Positions 1 through 8,101 of a DNA stretch of 24,923 bases are shown here, in pieces (within the stretch, counting starts at the first letter, position 1; the number at the start of each line of letters is the position of its first letter). The notes under the pieces were generated by a model. It had not been told where the DNA came from. It made no database searches and saw nothing but the letters and a program-made list of their open reading frames with translations. This stretch comes from a bacterium (GTDB lineage: Bacteria; Cyanobacteriota; Vampirovibrionia; Gastranaerophilales; Gastranaerophilaceae): NCBI GenBank assembly GCA_004558955.1, contig SFZC01000021.1, forward strand, positions 1 through 24,923, written 5' to 3'. The translations under genes were made by a program, and so were the position numbers.

Positions 1-411
1 AAAAACTTTTCTAACTTCTTCTATATCTTGGTATGGAACAAAGGTTCTTAGAAAATCTTGTGCGGTATTATCCCCGTTTTGCGCTTTTGTTTTTAGTTCG
101 GTTGGTGAAAATTCGCTACAGGCAAATTTGCAACAGGTTCCGCAACCTATGCAGTGTGATTTTGTTCTGAGTTCTTTTATTTGTTTTGTTGATAAATTTT
201 TGATTTCAATAAGTCGTTTCGCAAGGAGTTTGACTGTTTTTTCTTGCCAAAGTTTTCCTGTAGAGTTGTTTTCATACTGAGCGAAAATATCCCCTTCAAA
301 ACTTTTTGGAGAATTTTGTGCAATCAGTTCTTGAATTTCCGCTACCGTTTGAGCAAATATCTTTCGATATCGCTCTTTTTGAGATTTATAATCGGAAATT
401 AAATCGCACAT
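1..411 (-). CDS. YkgJ-like cysteine-cluster protein, partial (C-terminus beyond window)
   Basis: Read on the minus strand from ATG at 411, this frame is open to the window edge and gives 137 residues. A compact cysteine cluster at residues 87-98, C-x2-C-x2-CC-x3-C (HCIGCGTCCKFAC), matches the metal-binding motif of the YkgJ/CxxCxxCC family, whose members bind zinc or an iron-sulphur cluster and have no settled function. The region before it is helical and charged. The start lies only 6 nt after the stop of the phosphoesterase gene at 418, so the two are probably co-transcribed, phosphoesterase first. I see no strong Shine-Dalgarno at this start, which fits translational coupling. The family call is fairly secure; the role is unknown. 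Confidence 0.7.
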   Translation of the reverse strand, partial: MCDLISDYKSQKERYRKIFAQTVAEIQELIAQNSPKSFEGDIFAQYENNSTGKLWQEKTVKLLAKRLIEIKNLSTKQIKELRTKSHCIGCGTCCKFACSEFSPTELKTKAQNGDNTAQDFLRTFVPYQDIEEVRKVF

Positions 412-417
412 AATTTG

Positions 418-1152
418 TTAAATGTGTCTTTCTACGGGGTTTAATAACAAATCCGCAAGTCTGTCTGCTCCGACAAAACCACGTTCTGACATTATTTCAG
501 CGGCTTTTACGTTGTCATAATCCACAAATCTGTGCTTAACTTCAAATGAACCCATATTAAAATCAATGATTGCATAACATGCTTTAGGTTCTTGTGTCAT
601 CGGTCGTCCGACACTGCCAACATTCACTACCGTTTGTTTTGTGTGGGTTTGGTAGCCGCAAGGAATGTGGGTGTGTCCGCACAAAATCAGACTTTCGTTT
701 GTTCCGAAAATAATTTCTTCAATTTTTTCAAGTGGCATGTTTGGTAAAATGTCTTCATTGTTGGCTCTTGGGGAACCGTGAACTAATAAAACCGAGCAAC
801 CTTCAATTTCGAGTTGAAGTATAGGCGGTAAATTATTCAAATATGCTCTGTGTTCATCGCTCAAAATCGTTACATCATCAGCGATAGCGTTAGCCATAAC
901 GGGATATTGTTCTTCTAAAAATTCAATAACGTCAAGTCCGTATTGAGCAATCATTTTGTCGGTATTCCCTTGAATTACCGTCCAAGTGTCCTGATTCATT
1001 ACATATTCGACAACTTCTTTCGGTTGCGGTCCGGCAAGAGCTAAATCTCCCAAACAAAAAACATGCTCACATTTTTGTGAAACTACATCTTTCATAACCG
1101 CTTCAAGTGCCAATGCGTTGGCATGTAAATCAGATAATACCGCAACTCTCAT
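418..1152 (-). CDS. Calcineurin-like phosphoesterase, YfcE/MJ0936 type
   Basis: A 244-residue cytoplasmic metallophosphoesterase. The metal-binding motifs occur in the family order: D8-L-H10, G-D36, G-N63-TD, H125 in LLVHGSP, and G-H160-T-H162 near the C-terminus, followed by VNVGSVGRP, a segment common in the YfcE subgroup. These proteins hydrolyse phosphodiesters or phosphomonoesters with two divalent metals; the substrate cannot be told from sequence. There is no signal peptide. A GAGGGG Shine-Dalgarno lies just upstream of the ATG at 1152. The gene is divergent from ispG with only 41 nt between the start codons, and leads a short operon with the Cys-cluster protein downstream. Confidence 0.85.
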   Translation of the reverse strand: MRVAVLSDLHANALALEAVMKDVVSQKCEHVFCLGDLALAGPQPKEVVEYVMNQDTWTVIQGNTDKMIAQYGLDVIEFLEEQYPVMANAIADDVTILSDEHRAYLNNLPPILQLEIEGCSVLLVHGSPRANNEDILPNMPLEKIEEIIFGTNESLILCGHTHIPCGYQTHTKQTVVNVGSVGRPMTQEPKACYAIIDFNMGSFEVKHRFVDYDNVKAAEIMSERGFVGADRLADLLLNPVERHI

Positions 1153-1181
1153 AGTTTTTACCCCTCTTTTCTTAATTGTGC

Positions 1182-1187
1182 TAAAAT
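1182..1187 (+). promoter_or_regulatory. -10 box of ispG, leaderless arrangement
   Basis: TAAAAT preceded by TGTGC gives an extended -10 (TGCTAAAAT). It ends 6 nt before the ispG ATG at 1194, so transcription should begin at or next to the start codon. No Shine-Dalgarno could fit in between. Confidence 0.55.
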
Positions 1188-1193
1188 TATTTT

Positions 1194-2258
1194 ATGATAA
1201 AAAGAAGAAAATCTAAAGAAATTACTATAGGAAATGTAAAAATCGGTAATAATAACCCGATTTCCGTTCAGTCAATGTGTAACACAGATACTCGTGATGT
1301 TGAGCAAACTTCAAGACAAATCCGAGAACTTGCAGATGCGGGTTGTGAATTGGTAAGACTTGCCGTGTTAAATTCAGATGCGGCAGACGCTATAAAACCT
1401 TTGGTTAAAATTTCACCGGTTCCGTTGATTGCGGATATTCATTTTGATTACAGATTGGCTATTCAATGTATAAATAACGGGATTTCCGCTTTGAGATTAA
1501 ATCCCGGAAATATCGGTTCTCGTGAAAAAGTTGAAGCGGTTGTAAAACTTGCAAAACAGCAAAAAATTCCGATAAGAATCGGAGTTAATGCAGGGTCTTT
1601 GGAAAAGGATTTGAAGGCTTTGGAAATTCCTTTGGCTGACAAAATGGTAAAAAGTGCGTTAGGGCATGTAAAAATTTTAGAGGATTTGGATTTTGATATG
1701 ATTAAAATTTCTCTAAAATCTTCCGATGTTTTGACGACTATCGAGGCATACGAAAAAATCGCTCAGGCATGTGAATATCCTTTGCATTTGGGAATTACGG
1801 AAGCAGGGACTTTGAAAAACGGCTTGATAAAATCTTCTGTCGGAATGGGGATAATTTTGGCAAAAGGTATCGGTGATACTATCAGGGTTTCACTTACGGA
1901 TAATCCTGTTGAAGAGGTTTATGCTGGGTATGAAATTTTGAAAAGTTTGAAGTTACGTTCAAGAGGGGTAAATTTTATTTCTTGTCCGACTTGTGGAAGA
2001 ACTCAAATTGATTTGATAAATCTTGCCAAAAGGGTTGAAGACAGGTTCAAAAACTTAAATTACCCGATAGAAATTGCCACAATGGGCTGTGTTGTAAACG
2101 GTCCTGGGGAAGCAGAACATGCGGATTTCGGGATTGCGGGCGGTATTGGTGAAGGTTTGGTCTTCAAAAAAGGAAAAATTGTTGCAAAAGTGCCTGAAGA
2201 AGAGTTATTAAACAAACTGGAAGAGGTTATTAATAATTCATTAAACGAATATCAATAA
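1194..2258 (+). CDS. ispG: 4-hydroxy-3-methylbut-2-enyl diphosphate synthase (GcpE)
   Basis: A 354-residue protein of the short bacterial type (TIM barrel plus reductase-like domain). It converts MEcPP to HMBPP in the penultimate step of the MEP isoprenoid pathway, using a [4Fe-4S] cluster. Cluster ligands are clear: C264 and C267 in SCPTCGRT, C299 in ATMGCVVNGPGE, and the glutamate ligand E306. The barrel motifs RLNPGNIG (101-108) and RIGVNAGS (128-135) are intact. The ATG at 1194 is supported by conservation of the N-terminus (sVQSM.NTdT). It has no Shine-Dalgarno and its -10 box is 6 nt away, predicting a leaderless mRNA. It is divergent from the phosphoesterase at 418-1152. Confidence 0.97.
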   Translation: MIKRRKSKEITIGNVKIGNNNPISVQSMCNTDTRDVEQTSRQIRELADAGCELVRLAVLNSDAADAIKPLVKISPVPLIADIHFDYRLAIQCINNGISALRLNPGNIGSREKVEAVVKLAKQQKIPIRIGVNAGSLEKDLKALEIPLADKMVKSALGHVKILEDLDFDMIKISLKSSDVLTTIEAYEKIAQACEYPLHLGITEAGTLKNGLIKSSVGMGIILAKGIGDTIRVSLTDNPVEEVYAGYEILKSLKLRSRGVNFISCPTCGRTQIDLINLAKRVEDRFKNLNYPIEIATMGCVVNGPGEAEHADFGIAGGIGEGLVFKKGKIVAKVPEEELLNKLEEVINNSLNEYQ

Positions 2259-2319
2259 AATTTTTTAAAAATCCTTCAAACAGTATATGACGAATTTATG
2301 TAAACAAATTATAATATTA

Positions 2320-2348
2320 TTGCAATACTTGTAAAATAAAATTATAAT
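2320..2348 (+). promoter_or_regulatory. Promoter of the secreted/TPR/GHL10 operon
   Basis: TTGCAA at 2320-2325, a 17-nt spacer, and TATAAT at 2343-2348 form a near-consensus sigma-70 promoter 19 nt before the first ATG of the operon. A Shine-Dalgarno (AGAGGTGG, 2358-2365) follows. Confidence 0.7.
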
Positions 2349-2367
2349 CTAATAAAAAGAGGTGGCT

Positions 2368-2685
2368 ATGAAAAAATTATTACTAATTGCGGTAGTTGCA
2401 GCAATTCCTGTTATGGCTCAGGCGGCTATTTCCGTTGATGAAATGACTAACCCGACAGCGGTTCAAAACAACGGATTTTCAAAACAAGTTGCTGAAACAA
2501 TTACAATAAATAAAGCAAGAGCGAATAATCAGGAATATTACACACCTGATGAAGAAGCGTTCCAAAAGCAAAATAAATTTGTAAGATTCTGGAGAAAACT
2601 TTATGTATATGCAGATCCGGCAGCCGAAGATTATGGATACTATCATCACAATGTTGAAACGGTGCCGTCTTACAAAGATTTCTAG
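2368..2685 (+). CDS. Small secreted protein of unknown function
   Basis: 105 residues with a classic Sec signal peptide: MKK, a hydrophobic stretch (LLLIAVVAAIPVM) and cleavage expected after AQA near residue 19. The mature part is polar, with two aromatic-rich patches (FVRFWRKLYVYA and EDYGYYHH). I do not recognise a family. The ATG at 2368 is preferred over the in-frame GTG at 2362 because AGAGG (2358-2362) lies 5 nt before the ATG, and because the signal peptide then begins with MKK. It is the first gene after the promoter at 2320-2348, and its last 35 nt overlap the start of the TPR gene, suggesting coupled translation. Confidence 0.75.
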   Translation: MKKLLLIAVVAAIPVMAQAAISVDEMTNPTAVQNNGFSKQVAETITINKARANNQEYYTPDEEAFQKQNKFVRFWRKLYVYADPAAEDYGYYHHNVETVPSYKDF

Positions 2686-3331
2686 AGCGGTTTTTACGGT
2701 TATTGGTGCATTCCTTTTATGTACCAATAACTGTTCTAATGCGGTTGAATTTGGTACTATCAAATACAATGATGCGATAATTGATTATTCAACATTAGAT
2801 AAGCAGGCTGTTTCAGAGCGTGCTGATTATTATTTTAATAAGGCTCTAAAATCCAAAGATAAAAAAGAAAAACAAGATTTGTTGGAGCGTGCGAGCGGTG
2901 AATATTTTATCCTGACTCGTATTGACCCCGAAAATATAAATTATCTTGTACAGATGGGGCGGATTTATGACATAGAAAATGAGAATAAGTTTGCAAAAGG
3001 GTATTTTTACAATGCGTTAATGCTTGACAGAAGTAATCCTAAAACAAATTTTTATCTCGGAGAGTATTATTACAGACGAAATTTATACACAAGAGCGTTA
3101 TATTTTTATGATGTAGCCTTAGATAACGGATATCGTGAAAATTACGAAATGTTGGTCAAAATGGCTGTAATGTACGAAAAACTCGGGGATTTACTGAGAG
3201 CCAACCAATATTATAAAAAAGCGTATATTTTAAACCCGTCAAATTCAAAAATTTCCTCAAAAATTAAAGAATTAGAGAGTGTAAAATATAAAAATACAGG
3301 CTATTATAGAAGGACTAAGGGAAAATTTTAA
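2651..3331 (+). CDS. Secreted tetratricopeptide-repeat protein
   Basis: 226 residues from the ATG at 2651. I chose this start because it places a basic n-region (MLKRCRLTKISR) directly before a hydrophobic core (AVFTVIGAFLL), an export signal; the frame is open further up to 2603. About three TPR units follow: roughly 95-128, 132-165 and 166-199, the last ending in KKAYILNPSNSK. TPR proteins are scaffolds for protein-protein contacts, here probably outside the inner membrane. Its start lies inside the preceding secreted gene and its stop shares one base (TAATG) with the next ATG, so all three are a tight operon. Confidence 0.75.
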   Translation: MLKRCRLTKISRAVFTVIGAFLLCTNNCSNAVEFGTIKYNDAIIDYSTLDKQAVSERADYYFNKALKSKDKKEKQDLLERASGEYFILTRIDPENINYLVQMGRIYDIENENKFAKGYFYNALMLDRSNPKTNFYLGEYYYRRNLYTRALYFYDVALDNGYRENYEMLVKMAVMYEKLGDLLRANQYYKKAYILNPSNSKISSKIKELESVKYKNTGYYRRTKGKF

Positions 3332-3858
3332 TGAAAAAATCTTATTTAATATTTTTAATCATATCATTATTACTTCTCCCAAATTATGCCTTTTCAGACG
3401 ACATAATGCTGATTGATGAAGATGATACTAAGGAAGAACAACTTATACAGGAACCAACGTTAAAAGCGTTTTCTCCTTTAACTTTCAGCGGTAACGAAGC
3501 AATATTTAAGCAAAATTCAACAAAAATAACAACAATAGACCCTTCTTCAACGGTTAATTTATTCCCTGGGGGACGTGGGGCAAATCAGTTGATTGTTTAT
3601 ACTCCGAAATACGGTGTTCATACCGGAACAAACGAGTTCGGAACAGAAGCGATTGTTGAAGATAACGTGGTAACTTCAATTAGTGGTGCGGATTCCGTTA
3701 TCCCGCAAAACGGTATTGTAATCGGTTTATGTAAACGAGGAAACAAAAACTTTAACTGTTTATACAACTTCAGAAAGTTATACTTACGAAGCAAAAGTGA
3801 AAATTGCGGAAGCGCAATCTATGATGAACTTCTACAAAACTCGTTTTGCGGGATATAA
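3331..3858 (+). CDS. N-terminal fragment of GHL10-type secreted protein (frame broken)
   Basis: 175 residues beginning with a signal peptide (MKKSYLIFLIISLLLLPNYAFS) and a domain with the segments YTPKYGVHTGTNEFGTEAIVE and SISGADSVIPQNGIVI. After GIVI (about 3720) the frame gives low-quality, Cys/Lys/Asn-rich sequence and stops at 3858. In the +1 frame, open from 3722, the sequence VYVNEETKTLTVYTTSES continues straight into the hydrolase-like ORF. I read this as the front half of one gene interrupted by a small internal deletion and frameshift near 3721-3725. The true protein would run from 3331 to 5143. The ATG at 3331 overlaps the TPR gene stop. Confidence 0.65.
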   Translation: MKKSYLIFLIISLLLLPNYAFSDDIMLIDEDDTKEEQLIQEPTLKAFSPLTFSGNEAIFKQNSTKITTIDPSSTVNLFPGGRGANQLIVYTPKYGVHTGTNEFGTEAIVEDNVVTSISGADSVIPQNGIVIGLCKRGNKNFNCLYNFRKLYLRSKSENCGSAIYDELLQNSFCGI

Positions 3859-5143
3859 TTCAAATTTACCTAACAGTTATATTCAAACCGCACAAAATTA
3901 TTTGACTATTGCACAAAATGAAAATCAAAACGGTGCTGTTTTGAGACAATATGCTCAAGAAGCGATTGATGCGGCAAATATGGCAATAAAAACCACTTTA
4001 CCTTATATGAAAAACGAACTCAAAGGTACTTGGATTAGGCCTGTCGAAACTTCTCGTGAGCAAATTATTGCAACACTTGACAAAATCAAGGCTGACGGGT
4101 TTAACAGTATTTTCTTGGAAACTTATTTTCACGGAAAAACCATTTTCCCGAGCAGTGTTATGAATAAGTACGGTTTTACCGTACAAAATGAGATTTTTTC
4201 AGGTTTTGACCCGTTGGAAGCGTGGATAACCGAAGCACATAAAAGAGGAATTAAAGTCCATATTTGGTTTCAAACTTTTTATGTCGGTAACAAGGCACCA
4301 AGCAGTGAACCTTCAAGCATTTTGGCTATTCGTCCCGATTGGGGAAACAAGTTGAAAAAAGATGCTAATTCTCAAACATATTCAAAATCCGTATCAGAAC
4401 ATAACGGGTATTTTATAGATCCTGCAAATCCTGAGGTTCAGGAATTTTTGCTGGAATTGCTTGATGAAATAATTGTGACATACAAACCTGACGGAATAAA
4501 TTTGGATTATATCAGATATCCGAGTGCTAAAACGAACAATGATATGAATTCGTGGGGTTTTTCGGCTTATGCTCGTGAAAACTTTAAACAACTTTACGGT
4601 GAAGATCCTGTAGATTTAACCACTGCAGATGCTCAATGGTATGATTGGAATTTGTACAGAAGACAAAAAGTTACTGATTTTGTTCAAAAAGCGGGCGAAT
4701 TATGTAGAAAACGCCACACATATATCAGCACGGTAATATTCCCTGATATAGCATCAGCTCTTTCGACCAAACAACAAGATTGGACAAGTTGGTCAACTAA
4801 TGATTATGTTGACGGGTTCACACCGCTATTTTTGACTTATGACCCTAAAATGTTGGCATCTATGATGTACGATGTGGCAAGGGTAAAATCTTATAAAACA
4901 GATCTTTATGCGGGAGTATTTGTAACCTTTATGGGCGGCGCTCCTGAGGATTTGGTTCGTCAAATTTATCAGGCAAGATTGATGAACGCAAGCGGTGTAA
5001 TTTTGTTTGACTATGCTCATACAACCCCTGTTTATACTTCAACATTAATGGCCGGTGCGTTTAATGAGAACGTTTCAAATAATAATTACATAGCAAACCA
5101 ACAAAGCAAAAAAAAAAGATGGTGGAAGAAGACGAAGAAATAA
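3797..5143 (+). CDS. GHL10 (DUF187-like) glycoside-hydrolase-like catalytic part
   Basis: 448 residues in the frame beginning at a GTG at 3797, although the coding sense really begins upstream at about 3722 (see the N-terminal fragment). It carries the hallmark run of the GHL10/DUF187 TIM-barrel family: KGTWIRPV, then GFNSIFLETYFHGKTIFPS, HKRGIKVHIWFQTF, YFIDPANPEVQEF, DGINLDYIRYP, and late in the barrel GVILFDYAHT. These proteins are predicted cell-surface or periplasmic glycan-acting enzymes. A helical linker (about 1-70) precedes the barrel, and the C-terminus is a basic tail (KKKRWWKKTKK). As an independent gene it has no Shine-Dalgarno and no export signal, so unless the frame is restored the product is probably non-functional. 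Confidence 0.75.
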   Translation: MKIAEAQSMMNFYKTRFAGYNSNLPNSYIQTAQNYLTIAQNENQNGAVLRQYAQEAIDAANMAIKTTLPYMKNELKGTWIRPVETSREQIIATLDKIKADGFNSIFLETYFHGKTIFPSSVMNKYGFTVQNEIFSGFDPLEAWITEAHKRGIKVHIWFQTFYVGNKAPSSEPSSILAIRPDWGNKLKKDANSQTYSKSVSEHNGYFIDPANPEVQEFLLELLDEIIVTYKPDGINLDYIRYPSAKTNNDMNSWGFSAYARENFKQLYGEDPVDLTTADAQWYDWNLYRRQKVTDFVQKAGELCRKRHTYISTVIFPDIASALSTKQQDWTSWSTNDYVDGFTPLFLTYDPKMLASMMYDVARVKSYKTDLYAGVFVTFMGGAPEDLVRQIYQARLMNASGVILFDYAHTTPVYTSTLMAGAFNENVSNNNYIANQQSKKKRWWKKTKK

Positions 5144-5148
5144 TAAGA

Positions 5149-5271
5149 ATGGGCATAAGCAATATAAGACTAAGAAATAACCCGTCACAAAATATTTACG
5201 GTCAACAAGTTTCATCAGTACCCGTAAAAGTCGAAACAAGAAAAGGGCTTTGGCGATTTAGTAAAAATTAA
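5149..5271 (+). CDS. Possible 40-residue basic protein after the GHL10 gene
   Basis: ATG at 5149, TAA at 5269-5271, beginning 5 nt after the hydrolase stop. The product is basic and polar, ending RKGLWRFSKN, with no membrane segment. Only a poor Shine-Dalgarno is present, in an A/G-rich stretch. Tight spacing favours translation by coupling; it could equally be chance open frame. No family recognised. Confidence 0.3.
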   Translation: MGISNIRLRNNPSQNIYGQQVSSVPVKVETRKGLWRFSKN

Positions 5272-5278
5272 TATTATA

Positions 5279-5307
5279 TTTACAAGCTATTTTGCTTTTA
5301 ATATAAT
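5279..5307 (+). promoter_or_regulatory. glyS promoter
   Basis: TTTACA at 5279-5284, a 17-nt spacer and TATAAT at 5302-5307. The start codon at 5340 is preceded by GAAGGA as Shine-Dalgarno. Confidence 0.65.
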
Positions 5308-5339
5308 TTTAGCAGTTATTAGAGTGAGAAGGACGAAAT

Positions 5340-7328
5340 ATGAGTATATATTTATTGGAAGTTGGAACAGAAGAATTACCTTACAAGTTTATTCCGCAAG
5401 CGATTGACCAGTTGCACAACGGGTTTAAGACTTTTTTGAACGATAACAAAGTTAAATTCGGGGATATAAAAGTTTATGCGACACCGAGAAGACTTGCCGT
5501 AATTATTGACGGCTTGGAAGACAAAACCGCTGATGAGGAAAAAATCGTTAAAGGACCTGTTAAAAACGTGGCACTTGATGCTGACGGCAATTTGACAAAA
5601 GCGGGTGAAGGTTTTGCAAGAAAAAATAATTTAACAAAAGAAGATTTGTATGTTCAAGACAATTATTTGTATGCAAAAATCTTGGTGAAAGGTAAGTCTA
5701 TTGCCGATTTGTTACAGGAGAATGTTCCATCAATATTTATGAAGCTTCAAGGTTCTCACTTTATGAGATGGGGCTACAACGATGAAAAATTCTCAAGACC
5801 AATCAAATGGATTGTTTCAATTTTGGATGACAAAGAAGTTAAAATTAAAATTATTGATAAAGAATCTTCAATCTATTCAAGAGGTCACAGATTCTCAGAG
5901 CAAAAAGTTTTGATTGATAATCCTAAAAATTATCTTGAAATTATGCGTAAGGTTTATGTAATTGCAGACCAAGACGAACGTAAACAAATTATTGTTAAGA
6001 AAGCGGAAGAGGTGGCTCAAACCGTAGGTGCAAAACCTTATTATACTGATGATTTGTTGGATGAAGTTACCTTTATTACGGAATATCCTGTTCCTGCAAT
6101 TTGCGAATTTGATCCGAGATATTTGGATATTCCTGAAGAAGTTACCGTTACTGTTATGGCGGTTCACCAACGTTATTTTGCGTTGTATAAGAATGGAAAA
6201 CTTATCAATAAATTCATTACTATGACAAATTATATCGGAAATGAGTTTAAAAATGTTCAAGCGGGTAATGTTCGTGTAATCAAGGCAAGACTTGATGATG
6301 CGGTGTTCTTCTTTAATGAAGATACTAAAAAGCCATTGGTTGATTACGTTGAAGCTTTGAAAGGTGTTACCTTCCAAAAGGGCATGGGTACAATGTTTGA
6401 CAAAACTCAAAGACTTATCAAATTGTCTGAAAATATTGCAAATGATTTGAAAGTTCCGACCGCAGATGTTATGAGAACTGCACTTTTGTGTAAGGCTGAT
6501 TTGACAACTAATTTGGTGTTTGAATTTACCGAATTGCAAGGCTTTATCGGTTCTGATTACGCAAGAGTTTCAAAAGAAAATGATAAAGTTGTTCAAGGTA
6601 TAAAAGAACACTACTTCCCGCTAAATGCCGAAAGTGAAACAGCAAAAGGCTTGGAAGGTCAAATCGTTGGTATTGCGGATAAAATTGATACCGTTTGTGC
6701 CGTATTTGCGGCAGGTAAAAAGCCTACAGGTTCTTCTGACCCGTTGGGTGTAAGAAGAGCTGCTTTGGGCGTTATCAGAACTGTTTTGGACAGTAACTTG
6801 AATATTAATATCGACAAATATATTAAAGAAGCGTTGAAATTGTTGCCGGTACAAAGAGATTGTGCAGAAGAAGTTAATGAATTTTTTGTACAAAGAATGA
6901 TTATTTTCTTGGGTGATAAATTCAATAAAAACGTGCTAGAAGCGTGTGCGGTTAAAAATCCGTTGTTGAATGTTGCGGATTATGCAAAACGTGTTGAAAT
7001 TGTTGAAAATTTGAATGCTCCTCAACTTGTTGAAAATGCTAATCGTGTTATCAGAATTCTGAAAGATAACAGAGTTGATAATATTGATGAAAAATACTTT
7101 GTCGAAGCGGCAGAAAAGGATTTGTATGCAGAGGTTAAGAAGGTTGCAGAAACTGAAAATTATGAACAATATTTAACAGAATTGCAAAATCTAAATCCTT
7201 ATGTTACAAAATTCTTTGATGACGTTTTGGTAATGGATAAGGACGAAAACGTCAAAAACAACAGATTGGCATTGTTGACATTGTTGAAAAATAAATACGA
7301 TTATTTGACAGATTTTAGCAAATTGTAG
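5340..7328 (+). CDS. glyS: Glycyl-tRNA synthetase beta subunit
   Basis: 662 residues, close to but slightly shorter than the usual ~690. The N-terminus MSIYLLEVGTEELP is the family signature, followed by TPRRLAV (50s), HFMRWG, GHRF, the VMAVHQRYFAL segment, and SDPLGVRRAALG in the HD-like region. The C-terminal anticodon-binding domain ends FFDDVLVMDKDENVKNNRLALL. The beta subunit works with GlyQ in an (alpha-beta)2 enzyme that charges tRNA-Gly. No glyQ lies next to it, unlike in many bacteria; unlinked subunits are known in Cyanobacteria. It has its own promoter and a GAAGGA Shine-Dalgarno. Confidence 0.97.
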   Translation: MSIYLLEVGTEELPYKFIPQAIDQLHNGFKTFLNDNKVKFGDIKVYATPRRLAVIIDGLEDKTADEEKIVKGPVKNVALDADGNLTKAGEGFARKNNLTKEDLYVQDNYLYAKILVKGKSIADLLQENVPSIFMKLQGSHFMRWGYNDEKFSRPIKWIVSILDDKEVKIKIIDKESSIYSRGHRFSEQKVLIDNPKNYLEIMRKVYVIADQDERKQIIVKKAEEVAQTVGAKPYYTDDLLDEVTFITEYPVPAICEFDPRYLDIPEEVTVTVMAVHQRYFALYKNGKLINKFITMTNYIGNEFKNVQAGNVRVIKARLDDAVFFFNEDTKKPLVDYVEALKGVTFQKGMGTMFDKTQRLIKLSENIANDLKVPTADVMRTALLCKADLTTNLVFEFTELQGFIGSDYARVSKENDKVVQGIKEHYFPLNAESETAKGLEGQIVGIADKIDTVCAVFAAGKKPTGSSDPLGVRRAALGVIRTVLDSNLNINIDKYIKEALKLLPVQRDCAEEVNEFFVQRMIIFLGDKFNKNVLEACAVKNPLLNVADYAKRVEIVENLNAPQLVENANRVIRILKDNRVDNIDEKYFVEAAEKDLYAEVKKVAETENYEQYLTELQNLNPYVTKFFDDVLVMDKDENVKNNRLALLTLLKNKYDYLTDFSKL

Positions 7329-7421
7329 GAAATGTTAATTTTTGTAAAAACAATTCAAAAAACAGTCAATTATTTTATTTACGATACTTATTAAATATAC
7401 AAGGTTAGAAATGAGGTAGGC

Positions 7422-7739
7422 ATGCTTGACCGATTAAAAAACTTAAAAATTGTAAAAAAGATTAAAGAAAATGTTAATCCAAAGTTTAATTGGCTGGCAT
7501 TTTCCGGAAAGAATAAATTAGACAAAAGCACCACAGACTTTTTAGAAGCGATAACAGGTGTTGATGAAGTAGAAAGTATTTCTGACGAACAAGGGCTGGA
7601 AGCAATGGTCAGAAGCCAACTTAAAGAGGAATTTCCTCATATTGAAAAGATGAAATCCTATGAGTTGTTAGTCGATGCCGTTGTGCATAATTTGAAGAAA
7701 AAACAGCTTCAAGCCGATGATAACCTTGATATTGAATAA
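7422..7739 (+). CDS. Small acidic/basic mosaic protein, unknown
   Basis: 105 residues: a basic N-terminus (LKNLKIVKKIKENVNPKF) followed by an acidic helical body (FLEAITGVDEVESISDEQG) and a further helical segment ending in KKKQLQADDNLDIE. No signal peptide, no membrane segment and no family that I recognise. GAGGTAGG (7413-7420) is a good Shine-Dalgarno for the ATG at 7422. It follows glyS by 93 nt and is closed by the terminator at 7766, so it may be read both from glyS and from a weak AT-rich promoter before it. Confidence 0.7.
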   Translation: MLDRLKNLKIVKKIKENVNPKFNWLAFSGKNKLDKSTTDFLEAITGVDEVESISDEQGLEAMVRSQLKEEFPHIEKMKSYELLVDAVVHNLKKKQLQADDNLDIE

Positions 7740-7765
7740 AAGGTTGTAAAATTAAACAAATCAAA

Positions 7766-7797
7766 AATGATACCCCTTTAAGGGTATTATTTTTTTG
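7766..7797 (+). terminator. Rho-independent terminator after the 7422-7739 gene
   Basis: A 10-bp stem, AATGATACCC (7766-7775) with GGGTATTATT (7782-7791), containing one G-U pair, is followed by a run of T to 7796. It closes the glyS transcription unit. Confidence 0.8.
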
Positions 7798-7872
7798 TTA
7801 AGTATATGTCAACACTTATGAATGGAAAGCCGATATTTTTCAATATTGAACACATATTTCAATGCAAAAGTA

Positions 7873-7954
7873 TGTCGGAATTGCTATTTCGACACCTAAA
7901 ATGTCAAGTTGTGTCATTGTTTTTGGATTGTTGGGTAAGTATGCCCAACCGACA
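7873..7954 (-). repeat. Interspersed palindromic element, copy 1 (82 bp)
   Basis: It begins TGTCGG and ends CCGACA (6-bp terminal inverted repeats). Inside is a hairpin, GTTGGG-N8-CCCAAC (7930-7949), with GTATGCCCAACC at its right side. Reversed, it aligns with the elements at 9955-10046 and 20136-20213, which share TGTYGGTTGKGCATACTT at one end and a GCTATGCCGACA-like end. It has no coding capacity, is MITE-like in shape, and occupies the gene-free stretch 7797-8101. Confidence 0.6.
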
Positions 7955-8016
7955 GGTTAAATGTTATTGATATGAGAACACACCATATTAAAATTTTTAG
8001 CCCAAAAATAACAATC

Positions 8017-8044
8017 AAGAGCGGTTTGTTTTCAAACCGCTCTT
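8017..8044 (+). terminator. Orphan strong intrinsic terminator
   Basis: A perfect 12-bp stem, AAGAGCGGTTTG (8017-8028) with CAAACCGCTCTT (8033-8044), TTTT loop, followed by TTAAT. No recognised gene lies between the previous terminator (7797) and this one, so it either ends an unseen short RNA from 7955-8016 or insulates the next gene. Confidence 0.65.
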
Positions 8045-8101
8045 TTAATATTCACAGGGTGGGGAATTTAAATTTTTGTGGGGGTATTTTATAACTTGTT
8101 T

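Noticed and set aside
5895..6539. A 214-residue open frame on the minus strand inside glyS
   Set aside because: It lies fully antisense to a well-conserved gene; composition is Ile/Asn/Phe-rich low quality, typical of a shadow in AT-rich DNA.
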